Assembly: GCA_016800925.1 (NCBI GenBank) | Contig: JABCPU010000526.1 | Location: 1 to 42,334, forward strand | Direction of reading: 5' to 3' | Length of the DNA: 42,334 nt | Source: Suillus spraguei | Lineage: Eukaryota > Basidiomycota > Agaricomycetes > Boletales > Suillaceae | Shown: positions 19,011 to 30,073 of the stretch, one piece after another | Position numbering within the stretch: position 1 is the first letter of the stretch | How the letters are laid out: each line of letters starts with the position of its first letter | Notes under the pieces: model-generated | What the model was told of the DNA's origin: nothing | Seen by the model: the letters and a program-made list of their open reading frames with translations, nothing else | The model's database searches: none | Made by a program: the position numbers and the translations under genes

Positions 19011-20394
19011 TGCTAGTTGAAATATATTTGCCTTTGAGCTTTACTCCATTCGAAAACTCACTCATCGATTTAACTGCCAGTAACTTAACTGCTCAAAGTA
19101 CTGTGCTATTCTCAACTTCTCTACTCATAACTGGACTGTGGCCAGTGATCTCGCTGGGTCACTGCTTCTTTTACCACCTCTTTCATCACCTACCTCGCTC
19201 GTACAGAGCCGCTGCAACAGCAACTGCAACCACAACTGCTACTGCACTGTGGGTAGTTGGAGTATTTTCATTCTGCAGAAGTTTCTCTCGTTGTTGCTAA
19301 CCGCTATAGCTACCAATACTGTGCAAGTACCGCTGATATTGTGCTAGTGGCGCTGACATACTGCAGCTGCTGCTAACTCTGGCAACAGAAGTCCTTGTTT
19401 TCTATTAGTTCTTTTGTGTTTCATTTGCACTAACTTAGAAGGAACTGCTTCTATCACAGCCCTCTTGGGTCAAACATTTCACTCACACCTTCAGTAGGAT
19501 TATTGTTGCACTTGTACTCAGGCCAGCAGTAGTTTCTTTGTTTCACTGGCTCTACCTTTGGTAGTCTTCCTCTGTTTGTTTCTACTCTGGACTTCATCCA
19601 TAGTAGCCTATACTCTCAGTATATAATCTCTGGACCTACTCCTCTACAGTAGGGCAATACTTCCCCCTAGATCCATGGAGCTCCGCTCCTCCACCAGAAC
19701 TCCCCCTTGGACTTCATATGAAATTAGGGGCACATACTCATATAAGGGGCACAGCGCATGAGCTGAGGCCAAGCCCCTGTGAATTAGTTATGACCCTCCA
19801 GTACAACCCCATGCAAAGCTGGAACTTCTAAGCAGCCTCTGGTTTTGCATGGCCATAACAGTATGTTCAGACTTACACCTTAATGAGTATACTGTTTCAT
19901 ACTATTTCCGAACCTGACCTTGAGTACCCTCATAGATCTGAGACTTCCCATTGTCCGGATCTATCCCCTATTCCTCAGAACTATGACCACCCCTCCCTAC
20001 ACCTCCATCTTCCCAACTTCAGCTGTCCTCTCACATTTCCAGCTTTGGCTGGTTGCCACTTGCTCATATTTCTTGCTCCAATAATCCTCTCAATTTTCCG
20101 GCCTTGTTTGGACACATTCTCCTCCATTTTCTTGCTCTGGTCAGCCACCCAAAAGTCTGGATTTCTCCAGACTTGTTTTCCACCCTTTCCTCATATCTGA
20201 CCTCACTCATATCTCTAAATTTGAAGTCTCATTTTTTCAGCTCACTATGGCTTGATTCTCTGCCTATGTGTAGCCTCGGAACTGGCAAAGTCACCTCCAG
20301 AATCAGCATCTGGCTTTGCATGGCCGTAACACACCCTCACTTTCCTGGTGACGTGAGGTGTGCAGCAAAAATGTGTAGCATATACTCTGACACG
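19011..20394. other. Repeat-derived region, no supported gene; 27-bp direct repeats 471 bp apart
   Basis: Pyrimidine-rich sequence with short compositional frames only. A 27-bp segment ending TTTTGCATGGCCATAACA (19834-19860) is repeated as TTTGCATGGCCGTAACA (20305-20331). The shared ending TAACA and the 471-bp spacing, close to an LTR length, suggest two related LTR ends, but no matching TGTTA start was found. A weak trace of family A (GGGTCAAACATTTC, about 19470) is also present. Confidence 0.4.
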
Positions 20395-20480
20395 TGTTAC
20401 AATTGTACATGCTCCTATTCATTTTATTTTATTACTTGTATATCACATGATACTTTTATTGGCTTTTACCGTTTAGACTA
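20395..20480 (+). mobile_element. Fragment of LTR family B, 5' end
   Basis: TGTTACAATTGTACATGCTC and the following ATTCATTTT...TTACTTGTATATCACATGA match the first 80 bp of the 476-bp LTRs at 16119 and 25322. The similarity then fades. Confidence 0.65.
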
Positions 20481-20929
20481 TTATCTTCCCTTCTTACTCT
20501 TATCACCTTTCACACTGCATGCAGCATTATGCTTGGCACTTCTGCTCTTTCTTGACCATAAGAACACCTCCACTCTTCTTTCTTCTGAACTCATTACATA
20601 ATTGTTATTGGACAGTACAAGGTCTCACTCCATTTTGTGATCACCTCAGTATTGTTTCCATGACATACTGAGGTGAGTAGATATTCTCTGACATTTAGTT
20701 TTCTTGTATTGACATATCTCTAGCATGTTTCCCTGCTAGGTACTTGCAATGTTAGTATTGTTTCCATGACATACTGAGTGTGTTTCCATGCTAGATCTAC
20801 TAGCATGTATAGGTTATGAGCCCTGAGCTCTAAAATGAGCTCAGACCCATATACACACAAACACTCACTAATCACCAATATCTCTAATGGACAAATTTGC
20901 ATTCATTTCTGTACTATGGGGAAATATGA
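20481..20929. other. Spacer with an exact 25-bp direct repeat
   Basis: AGTATTGTTTCCATGACATA plus CTGAG occurs at 20648-20672 and 20754-20778. The first copy is framed by perfect 8-bp inverted arms CCTCAGTA and TACTGAGG. No gene is visible. Confidence 0.5.
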
Positions 20930-21019
20930 TGTAAAGATACAACCTAACCTGGGCTGTAGATAGACTACCTCCTGAGTTAGTATGTGAGTCTTGTGCTCCA
21001 ACTAGTCTGCTTCACTTGC
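20930..21019 (+). mobile_element. 5' end of LTR family A, plus orientation (90 bp)
   Basis: TGTAAAGATACAACCTAACC through CTAGTCTGCTTCACTTG matches the start of the family A LTR and then stops abruptly where an inverted LTR copy begins. Confidence 0.75.
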
Positions 21020-21849
21020 TCGTACTGACTGCCACACCACATTCCACATACCGATGTCCTTCCATGTCCTTGCCATGTCTGCATAGCTCCATTTGGTGCG
21101 TAGTTTGTTGTATGTTCATTATCACTGATTCCACGGCAAGTCTTATTACATGTCGCCTCGTGCCACAGCTGCCTTGCACTACATTTATATATGGCAGTTA
21201 CTGCACTCGAGCACTACTGATCTCGCCTAGAGCATTCCGAGTACATACAATTTAGGATATAAGCACCGTGTACTTCACATGATACAGTACCTGATTTGTA
21301 CCCCATTGCACGTACTATAGGTCAGGATTAGTGTCTAGCTCTGGATCTACCCAGTAGTAGACTTAGTCTTTAAAGTCCTTTACCGCTCGTTAATCAATTA
21401 CACTCATTCACTGTTACTGCTGGCACACCACTAGATTCTTGACCCCTGTTTAGACTGAACTTCATGTGCACCGCTACTCTACTGCTGAGAGTACCACGGA
21501 TTTCTTTACTGTTTCCTTGCACCACTCACACCTTACCACTACTGCTGACTTTACCGCTTGATATCGTTCACTCGACGCTACATTTTCAAGTATTATCTCA
21601 ACCACAGTAGCACCGCTACATATGATGCTAGTTCTGGCAGCATCATTGCTGACCGTGGCAACTTATCACTGACCACAATGCTACATTCGCACACTGGTTT
21701 GACTTGGATTAGACTATACTAACAGGCATCCCCCTTTAGGGTTGAACACTCTTGTTTTGCAAGTGAAGCAGACTAGACGGAGTGCAAGACCACACATACT
21801 AACTTAGGAGGTAGTTTATCTACAGCCCAGGTTAGGTTGTATTTTTACA
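21020..21849 (-). mobile_element. LTR family A (third copy), minus orientation, lacking its 3' end
   Basis: Read on the minus strand it starts TGTAAAAATACAACCTAACC at 21849 and follows the second copy for about 830 bp, ending where GCAGTCAGTACGAG meets the plus-strand fragment at about 21020. With that fragment it makes a unit that begins and ends with the same 90-bp terminus in opposite orientation. Confidence 0.75.
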
Positions 21850-22710
21850 GCAGTAAGTTGCCACAGTCAGCGATGATGCCACCAGAACTAGCATTGTAGG
21901 TAGTGCTACTAGCGTGGTTGAAACAATGCCTGAAAATGTAACATCTAGTGAGCAGTAAGTTGCCGCAGTCAGCGATGATGCCGCTGGAACTGGTGTCGTA
22001 GGTAGTGGTACTAGTGTGGTTGAAACAATGCCTGAAAATGTAATGTCTAGTGAGCGGTGATGAGTGATAATGTCAGCAGTAGCGGTAAAGTGCAAGTGGT
22101 GTGAAGAAACAGTAAAGAAATCCACAGTACTTTCAGCAGTAAAGCAGCAGTGTGCGTGAAGCCAAGTCAAAATAGGGGTAAAAAGTCCAGCGGTAATGGT
22201 GAATGCGCGATATCAATTAACGAGCGGTAAGGAAACTTTAAAGACTGGGTCTACTACTGGGTGGTTCCAGAGCTAGACACTAATCCTGACCTATAGTACG
22301 GTGAAAATAAGGTACTGTATCGTGCGGGCTATGCAGTGCTTATATCCTATTTTGTATGTACTCGGGATGCATTAGGCAAGATCAGTAGTGCTCAAGTGAA
22401 GTACCCACTGGTATGTAAACATAGCGCAAGGCAGCTGCAGCATGAGGCAACATGTAATAAGGCTTGCCGTAGAATCAGTGATAAGCAGTCATGTACAAAC
22501 TACACACCAAATGGAGCTATGTGGATGCGGAAAGGACATGGAAGGACATCGGTACATGGTGCAGCAGTCAGTACGGTGAACAGTAAGCGTGTGATGCCGC
22601 CAGCATGTGTTAAAGGAGAAAGATGGCCATAGACAAGTGGAGATTCCTATAGACATGAGACATGTGCTAAAAGATAGGGTTTCAAGGCCAGCGCCAATAT
22701 GTTCGTTACA
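21850..22710 (+). mobile_element. LTR family A (fourth copy), plus orientation, 5' end missing, internal tandem duplication
   Basis: It starts directly at GCAGTAAGTTGCCACAGTCA, about 180 bp into the LTR, and runs to the normal end ATGTTCGTTACA at 22710. A segment of about 103 bp (GCAGTAAGTTGCC ... GAAAATGTAAYRTCTAGTGA) is present twice in tandem, 21850-21953 and 21954-22058. It lies head to head with the third copy. Confidence 0.75.
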
Positions 22711-22919
22711 CCAGGCTGGAGGGGTTGCACATTTTATTGCTGTGAATGGCAATGCCAGCCTGCTCCTCTATCACAACATTGGCCATAACATCGGTGACAT
22801 CCATGTTTGGCTCAACTTCAGCGATAGTCGGTAAAGGAGAGTCTGGTGTTTCAGTGCTGACCACCCCCTTAGGAACATTGTCTAAGGCGGACCCACCCCC
22901 TTGCTGCACAAAAGACCGT

Positions 22920-25900
22920 TCAGGTCTTCTCAGAAGCTCACAGCTCCCCTGCTATGCTCGAGGTGTATGAAGAAATCAATAAATTGCCACGTGAACCTGA
23001 CGATGGCCTTAAACATGTGGTCGCCTCCCTCATGTTTTGGTCTGATGCGACTCATTCAACTAATTTCGGGGACGCTTCAATGTGGCCATTTTATTTATTC
23101 TTTGGAAATCAGTCTAAATATACTTGAGGAAAGCCGATGTCCAGCATGTGTCACCACATTGCCTACATACCAACTGTACATCATTTTGTCATCTAACTAC
23201 TGAACATTGGGGCTGAATCTTGTGAGACAGCTCCCAAGTGATTTCCAAGAAGCCTATATCGGCATGTTCAGGGAACCCTTGACAGACCAGACGTATACCT
23301 TCTGCAAGTGGGAGCTGATGCATGCTATTTGGAGACTCCTGCTGGACAACAAGTTCATGGATGCTTATGAACATGGTATTGTCATCAACTGTTCAGACAG
23401 CATCACTCATCGGGTTTTCCCTCAGTTTTTCACATATTCAGCCAATTATCCAGAAAAGTAGGTATCATGTGTTAACATTGTTATTAATTCTGACACTATT
23501 CTCTAGAATTCTACTGGCGAGTATCAAATTTCTAGGCCAGTGTCCATGTCCATGCTGTCTGGTGAAGAAGGCCAATGTTCCAAAGATGGGAATGAAGTCT
23601 GATTTGAGATGCCAAGACAAGTTACAGCGTACTGATGACCATTCACAATGCCATAACATTGCAAGGGCCCAATCACTCATTCGAAAAAGGGGCTCCAGTT
23701 TCTGGCACCTGGGTGAACAATCTTTTGAACAATGAATCACTGGTGCCTACTCGAGTAAGTACATTCACTGGATCTTATTGCTAAGCCTGATCATATTCTG
23801 GAATGCATTCTCAGAGAAACTCGCCAAGTTTGGATTTAACTTATTCATCCTGTTTGTCATGGACCTCCTGCACAAGTTTGAAATTGGGGTTTGGAGAGCC
23901 ATCTTTACTCACCTCATGCAAATTCTGCATGCCACAGCAGGGAATTCGGTTCAAGACCTTAATGAATGGTAGGTAATAATATACTGACATATCTAGTCTG
24001 ACTGACCCATTGCTAGGTACTGGATGGTCCCAACTTTTGGATGTGGCATTATTCGGTGTTTCCACAGTAATGCCTCCTCTATGAAGAAACTTGCTGCAAG
24101 AGATTTTGAAGCACTCCTTCAGGTACGTCTGATTGGGCACTTGTAAACTGCTATAATATAATCATACAGTGTGCCCTCCCTGTATTTGAGGACCTTCTAC
24201 CCAAAGAGCATGATTCAATTGTCCTCGACCTTCTCTTTGACCTGGCTGTATGGCATGGGTATGCGAAACTCTGATTACATACTGAAGACACTCTAGCTTT
24301 TTTTGACTCTGTGACGGTGGTCCTGGGTCAGTCTGTACGAAGATTTTGCAAGATAATATGTGTGTACTATCACACCACTGAGCTTCCTCACAAATATGCT
24401 GCCCATGGACGACAAGCTGCAGCCTTGGCAAGTCAGCAGACCATCAAGGATGGGAAGAAAAAGGAAAAGGCTATGGGCTCAGCGGCAACTGGGCCAAAGT
24501 TTAAGAAACTCAACCTTGAGACCTACAAGTATCATGCACTTGGAGACTATCCTAACACGATACGGTGCATGGGAACCACTGATAATTTCTCTACTCAGCT
24601 GGTACATTTTTTAAGAAAAGATAGTTTTTAAATGCTGATACTCATTGATAGGGCAAATTGGAGCATCGGTCTCTTAAGCGTTGGTACCATAGGACTCCAA
24701 AGAACAAGAAAAACCACTGCCAAACATATGGCTCATCAGGAGGCACAACACCAACTTATGAAGAAGATCTTAAAATGATGTGAGCAGCTGGCCAGCATAG
24801 AAAAAACATCAATGCACTTCGCCATCCGACCACTATCATATCTCACACTACCTGAAGGCATCATATGACCTCACTGCATGGCTGAGTGAGCTCGACAATA
24901 ACCCTGCAATGGAGGTATGTAGTCTTATTATGCTAAAATTGTTTCTAATCTACTGTGGGGTAGAGTTTTATTCCACATTTGAAAGACCATATTTTAGGCT
25001 GCCTGTGAGGAATCGAATACTCAGGTGATGAACACAAGTTTACTGATGAAGATCGGGACCAGGTCATATTTGCAAACAATCAACTCCACAAACACGGCAT
25101 ACTACAGGTGAATTACACTACATATGACCTTCGAAGGGAACAAGACACAATTAACCCTCAAACTCGTGCTGACATTATGGTACTCTCACAAGAAAATGAT
25201 GATGAACGCCACCCATACTGGTATGCGTGGGTCATCCGAATTTTTTACTTAGATGTTTGGTACTACGGTGACAAGAACACCTCTACATCAAAACCACTTC
25301 GCATGCATGTACTTTTCATATTGTTACAGTTGTACATGCCCCTATTCATTTTCTCTTTGTCTCCTTTACTTGTATATTACATAACGTGACTCTGACTCAT
25401 ATGCTCAATGCATCTGTACTATAGTTGCCTTCCTTCTTTGGATACGCACTTACGTTCTCACGTCTCTCTTGATCCGTGCGCACATATTGACCTATTTAAG
25501 CATGTTGTATTACACTTGTATACTTTACTTTAATCTTACTGGGTTTTACCTGGAACATCCTTCGCTTAGGTCTCCAACCTAAGTCGTCTTGAATCGTCTC
25601 TAAGTCTAAGCACTCCTTAGCCTTAGTCTCTATTCTCATAGAACCTCTTAGACTTGTCTTTGAGGCCGAACCCTTGATTGTACTCAGAACGCGTTCCTTG
25701 TACTTTCACCTTGTCCTCTTCTGGACATTGTAGAACTTCTCAGCAGACCGTCTGTGTCTTTTCACTGTCGCTGGTGATGCCACCCCAGTTCGTAACACAT
25801 ATGCTGGTTTGTGCATAATGTCACATTCAAGGGCAGCTGGTCTGCCAAGTGCCTGCACAGGCTTGGATTATTCACAGCCAATGATCCTAAATGTTTCAGA

Positions 25901-25950
25901 TTTTTAGATCCTGATCAAGTGATTCATGGTGTCCATTGTCCTGTAAATTT
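22920..25950 (+). pseudogene. Plavaka-type (CACTA-related) transposase relic, split by a solo LTR
   Basis: Blocks in order: LPREPDDGLKHVVASLMFWS, MWPFYLFFGNQSKY, LMHAIWRLLLDNKFMDAYEH, FPQFFTYSANYPEK, an intron from 23459, CPCPCCLVKKANVPKMG (Cys cluster), FGFNLFILFVMDLLHKFEIG, KKLAARDFEALLQ, an intron at about 24122-24168, LDLLFDLAVWHGYAKL, LNLETYKYHALGDYPNTIR, then NYTTYDLRREQDTINPQTRA, HPYWYAWVIRIFYLDVW, and after the LTR SWSAKCLHRLGLF and FLDPDQVIHGVH. This is the order seen in fungal Plavaka transposases. Removing the LTR with one target copy restores the frame across the junction. TGA at 23125-23127 and 24272-24274 replace arginines, and other frames are broken around 24780-25010. The N-terminal part before VFSEAHSS is missing. 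Ends and terminal repeats were not found. Confidence 0.85.
25322..25797 (+). mobile_element. Solo LTR, family B, inside the Plavaka transposase
   Basis: TGTTACAGTTGTACATGCCC to CAGTTCGTAACA, 476 bp. A perfect 5-bp target duplication CATAT lies at 25317-25321 and 25798-25802. It is collinear with the LTR at 16119 without obvious indels overall; TATTTAAG is conserved near 25494. Confidence 0.92.
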
Positions 25951-26319
25951 GGTCTGAGGACACTACCACTTATGGCTTTTAACAATAGCCAACTTGAACA
26001 CCTCACTGCGCACAACTGAGCTGTACTCGATATTATAACTCGTGCAATGCAACTGTATATACTACGTATTGAATCCATTGATGCTCAAAATGCTCAAAAG
26101 ACATCTTCTATAGTACTAGATGCAAACTCACACAGAATTTCCTTTCACAAGATGATCCACTCAGTGGCAATCACTTCTATAGCTATGATCTAATCATACA
26201 AAACACAACCAAGGAATAAGACCTCCATAGCTTATTGAAGAATAGTCCGTACAACCTTTAACTCCATATGCTGTTTGGTGTCTGAAAAACGATCTTTCGC
26301 ACACTTTCGTAATTCCATA

Positions 26320-27774
26320 TTAGTTGGTGGTGGCATCAGTGAACGAAGTTGTGGCAAAACCAACACGGGACTTGGGGGTATCAAACACAGAGTAGAAGTG
26401 CTGGAGGAATGTGTAGCCATTAACAAAGTTAAACCCCTGGCCACTGGGCCTGCCAATGCCAACAATGACAAGATATATGACATTGCTACTACCACCAATA
26501 TTGGAGTTGAGGGAGCGAGGCCAGATTTGAGTGTTAGGAGTGAGAGAGTAGGTTTCCTGTGCAGAATGGTGAACAATGGGTGTCAGGCCTTCAAGGCTGA
26601 TAGAAATGGCATACCTTGCCAATGTGGAAGTCTAGGTTCTTGAGAGCTCTGTATCGGACAGAGGAAATGGTGAGAAGACTGGTCACTTCATCTGAAGTAG
26701 CACCAGTTGCAGACTGGTACTTGGTGTAGGCATCTATCAAATTCTGATTAGGCCATTATCACTCACTGCAATCTAGATACATACAGGAAGCAATTAAGAT
26801 ATAGGTGGTGTGAGTATCAACGAAACCAGCAGTTGAGGACAGGATTGTCGTGGAGCCATAGGTAATGCTCTCGTTGATGCCCCAATAGGTTGATGCAGGG
26901 TTGGTGGTGGTGACAGGACTGAAACAAAACAATTTCTATCAGTCTGTATTGATCTAGTAGGAGCTGAGGGTAGCTTACGTGTATGCAATGTCACTGGTGT
27001 ACTTGGTAGCATCAGTTCCACCGAAGGTGAGCTCTCCTTTGGTCTCTGTCTTCGAACTGCTGGGCTTGAAAAAGATACTGACAATGTCCTTAGGAATGGT
27101 GCCTTGCTTATACAGGTTGTCAGTGACAGTCGGGATTGTATTTTCCGGTAAATTTGTTAGGGTACCCTCTGTCAAGTCTATGGGACCGATGCCAAGGATA
27201 CTGTCAATACTGATGCCGAAGCCTCCAAATCAGAAGCAACACCAATTGACTGTTTGGTGATGGTGAGCCCACTACCAAGGGTGACGGTGTCAAGATACTC
27301 AGTTCCTATAGATAATCATAGGTATTTTCAACTCATGATATTGATGTATGTCATACCATAAAAGATGGCAGAACCATAGTCGACCTCCAGATGCTGACCA
27401 GCTGGTCTTGGTTGCCCTGTACTTAGTGGAAGCACCAACCCATGTGTTCGAGCTACCAGTATCAACAATCAAGTTATCTTCAGTAATACATTAGCAGCCG
27501 CATGTTTTCTTATTGTTGAACTTACAGGTTGTAGGGGGGTTGCCAATGCCAACTGCTGCAATGTAGTAGCCCACGTGTCATTGTTTGTCAAAGGACTGCT
27601 ACCAGCATTGCACACGATGGAATCTCTAAAGGCCGCCACACGGGCTTTATAATGCTGCAAAAAGTAATTAGTACCATTGGAAAAGTTCAGCCTCCTGACG
27701 ATAGGGATTGTGAACTTGAACGGGCGATCCCGTAATTGACAAAGTCAGGCAAACAAGGATGCAGCGGGGAACAT
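26320..27774 (-). pseudogene. AP1: aspartic protease pseudogene (A1 family, polyporopepsin-like)
   Basis: It has the same six-exon plan as AP2 but with several lesions. The signal peptide reads MFPAASLFA then TGA because of a 10-bp loss; a further 14-bp loss restores the frame. A net 5-bp gain at 27560-27575 shifts frame before the first catalytic motif. Exon 2 lacks 8 bp after the KTS segment, and exon 3 lacks 1 bp near the GVASD motif. DTGSSNTWVG is readable, but the second catalytic motif is DTHTT instead of DTGTT. The C-terminal exon (ETYSLTPNTQIWPRSLN to TSFTDATTN, TAA at 26320) is intact. The product cannot be made. The upstream ATTATAT (about 27816) is a degenerate form of the TATA box of the intact copies. 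Confidence 0.88.
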
Positions 27775-28029
27775 AGCTTACCAGAAAATAATGTCATACT
27801 ATGAGTCATTGGCCCATTATATGCTATTGCAGTGGCAATGTTGGGCATCTCAGCCACATATGAAACATCCCCCCTTGGCAAACATAGTTGCGACCTGAGT
27901 CACCATGAGTGCAAGGTATTGTCATGGGCAGAAGTCTGCCATTCTGCCAATGGCAATTGCCAGCAGAAGTCATATTTCCACTATGAGCAAATCACAAATG
28001 TTCGACATTCAAAAAAGTGTCTGGTCCTC

Positions 28030-29135
28030 TGTACATGCCAGAATGTCGTTGATAAAGTCCAAGGGTCTTCCTGTTCGAAAAATAATCACCAACCACTGGA
28101 TCCAACAGCAAAAAGTTCCAAATTCCTCCAATCACTATGTTTATCAATGCAACTACTGTTCAACATGTATAGAAGGTCACGATGACAGACACCTCAAAGA
28201 TATTCTTGACCAGAATGGTGGCTTGCCCTACAGCCCCGGACCTGGCTCACTCAGAAGCCCGTAACTATCTTGCCTCAAAGAACAGAAATCAAGCATTACT
28301 ACTCCCACCTATCCCAAATGCAGATTCTGCTTCATCCGAGCCTCTGTCAACTATGACTAATACTCCACAAAAACGGAAGAACCTCTTTGGGTTTGTGGAT
28401 CTCCCAGTCACTCCAGAGCAAGCAACACGTGCAAATTTCAAATTGTTTCGGTGAGTTCAATGGGAAACTCTCCCAGTCAGTGCCAAATGTTGTCCATTGA
28501 AGGTGTTCATAATCATAATCCACTTAATTGTACCTCATGCTGCCGATGTTGAGCATTATTTCTCGGGTCTGAGTGGGGTACAATCTGTAAAACACTGCAA
28601 CCTATCCGTTCAAACTTTCAAGTCTCTTGGCAAGCTGCAAGCAAGCTACGCCAATTTCTTGCACAAAGTGGATGACGAATCTGGCAAGCCAGCATGTTGC
28701 AAACAACATGCCCATATGCACACTCAACTAGAAGATGGACTTGACATAGCCTTAGCAAATGAACTTCAAAGGTCTTTTTTGCATGGGTGCCTCCACTTAC
28801 TGGTGACTCTTGCAGCTTGGACAACAAATTTCTTGCAGGTCCAGAGTCAATGACGGATGAAGAACTGCTTGAAAAATTAGCAGGTTTGAAAACGAGGCTC
28901 TAGAATCACACCATGGCTTGCAAGATGGTGCTGACGAAGTCCCAGATATCTTCGAAGGAGGTATTATTGACTGGAACGAACTGGAGGAAGTTGATAAAAG
29001 AATTACACCTGCAGGATTTATTGAAGAGATTGACGTGATTGGCCGTGGGTCACAAGGCAGTGGGCACGGAGGCAGTCTGGAACATCGATACACTGTTGTC
29101 GACAGAAGGTATAGTGTCTATGCAATAGCTTAGAT
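28030..29135 (+). pseudogene. Internally deleted hAT transposase (copy 3) with BED-like finger and dimerisation domain
   Basis: The N-terminal part reads NHWIQQQKVPNSSNHYVYQC-NYC then DDRHLKDILDQN, a Cys2...His BED-type finger. Next come RNYLASKNRNQALLLPPIP and PQKRKNLFGFVDLPVTPEQ (to 28454). At FKLFR|GTGAGT the copy at 40 kb has an intron donor. Here the sequence jumps to the dimerisation block IVPHAADVEHYFSGLSGVQS (28497 on), CNLSVQTFKSLGKL, an acidic region (MTDEELLEKL) and FEGGIIDWNELEEVDKRITP up to 29133. The catalytic core is missing and the parts lie in different frames. It landed about 250 bp upstream of AP1, inside the protease array. Confidence 0.75.
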
Positions 29136-30073
29136 AATATTTTTACCATCATCTTGAACTACTCTAGAACAAGGGTGCATATATGCCCCTGTTTCACGTG
29201 GTGCAGTTTCATATATCTTGCACTTGGCTTAACGCTGGCATGACAACAACCTAAAATCACCCCTGACACTACAATGACTTGCGGTAGACATGGAGTTTTT
29301 CGAAATCATTAAAAAGGTCTTACCATCACTCACAGATTTCCATATGCACTCTGTTACCCTCGACTGCATCTATGATGGCCCGACATTGTCCCTCACATTT
29401 GTGATAAGTAACTGTGTCGAGTGTAGAAGCTAACAGACGAAGACGCTCAGTGTCTGATGAAAGAACAATCAATATTATCAATACCTAACAGACGAAGACG
29501 CTGAAGAAATTAATGTAAGACACGGCGAGATAACGAGAGAGTTGGAAACATACCTCAGTGTCTGATGAAAGAACAACTGAGGTATGAAGGAGCGGAACGG
29601 AACAATATATAAACTAATACACGTGATAAGATAGAAAAGGAAATAAATACGAAAGGACGACGTCATAGACTTCAACAATCGAGCGGGTCGCAGTGCCAGT
29701 ATTGAGGATGTTGACCTGACTGTTCGTTAAGAGTTGGCATTTCAGGATCACATCTGTACACCTGTCTGTCGCTGCTGATATGTATATTATTACCGGAAGG
29801 TGATGGTTCTATGGGCTGCGAAGAGGAATATTGTGGCATGTTTCAGAACTTACATCAGGTGTACCGTCTTACCAGAAACACGTTATCATACTCTAAACAG
29901 AAGAGACTTCACACATCCTAACAAGGTGTGACACTATTGCTACGATATAATCATACGCTAACCTGAGTGAGGAATAAGCATCTATAGCATATCCAAGAGT
30001 CCATACAGCCTTCAAACCCGTATGCTGTGTTGCGTCTGAAAAACGATCCTTTGTGTACTTGAGCAATTCCACG
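29136..30073. other. 3' flank of AP2, duplicated near AP5, with an extra insertion of about 270 bp
   Basis: Bases 29280-29420 and 29700-30000 match 37440-37830 (flank of AP5): shared CATGGAGTTTTTCGAAA, GACTGCATCTATGA, GAGGATGTTGACCT, AATATTGTGGCATGTT. Between them, 29425-29690 is absent from the other flank and is an insertion. It contains split direct repeats of TAACAGACGAAGACGCT (29430, 29487) and CAGTGTCTGATGAAAGAACA (29449, 29554). No gene is supported. Confidence 0.5.

Noticed and set aside
20053..20601. 182-codon plus frame rich in Leu, Ser and Phe
   Set aside because: It runs through an LTR family B fragment and pyrimidine-rich sequence, with composition-driven translation only.
3001..22710. 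A full-length LTR retrotransposon with gag-pol
   Set aside because: No reverse transcriptase, RNase H or integrase motif could be read between any pair of LTRs; all copies look solo or fragmentary.
22706..22909. Minus-strand 67-codon frame next to the Plavaka relic
   Set aside because: It has no motif, spans the edge of an LTR and has no splice partner.
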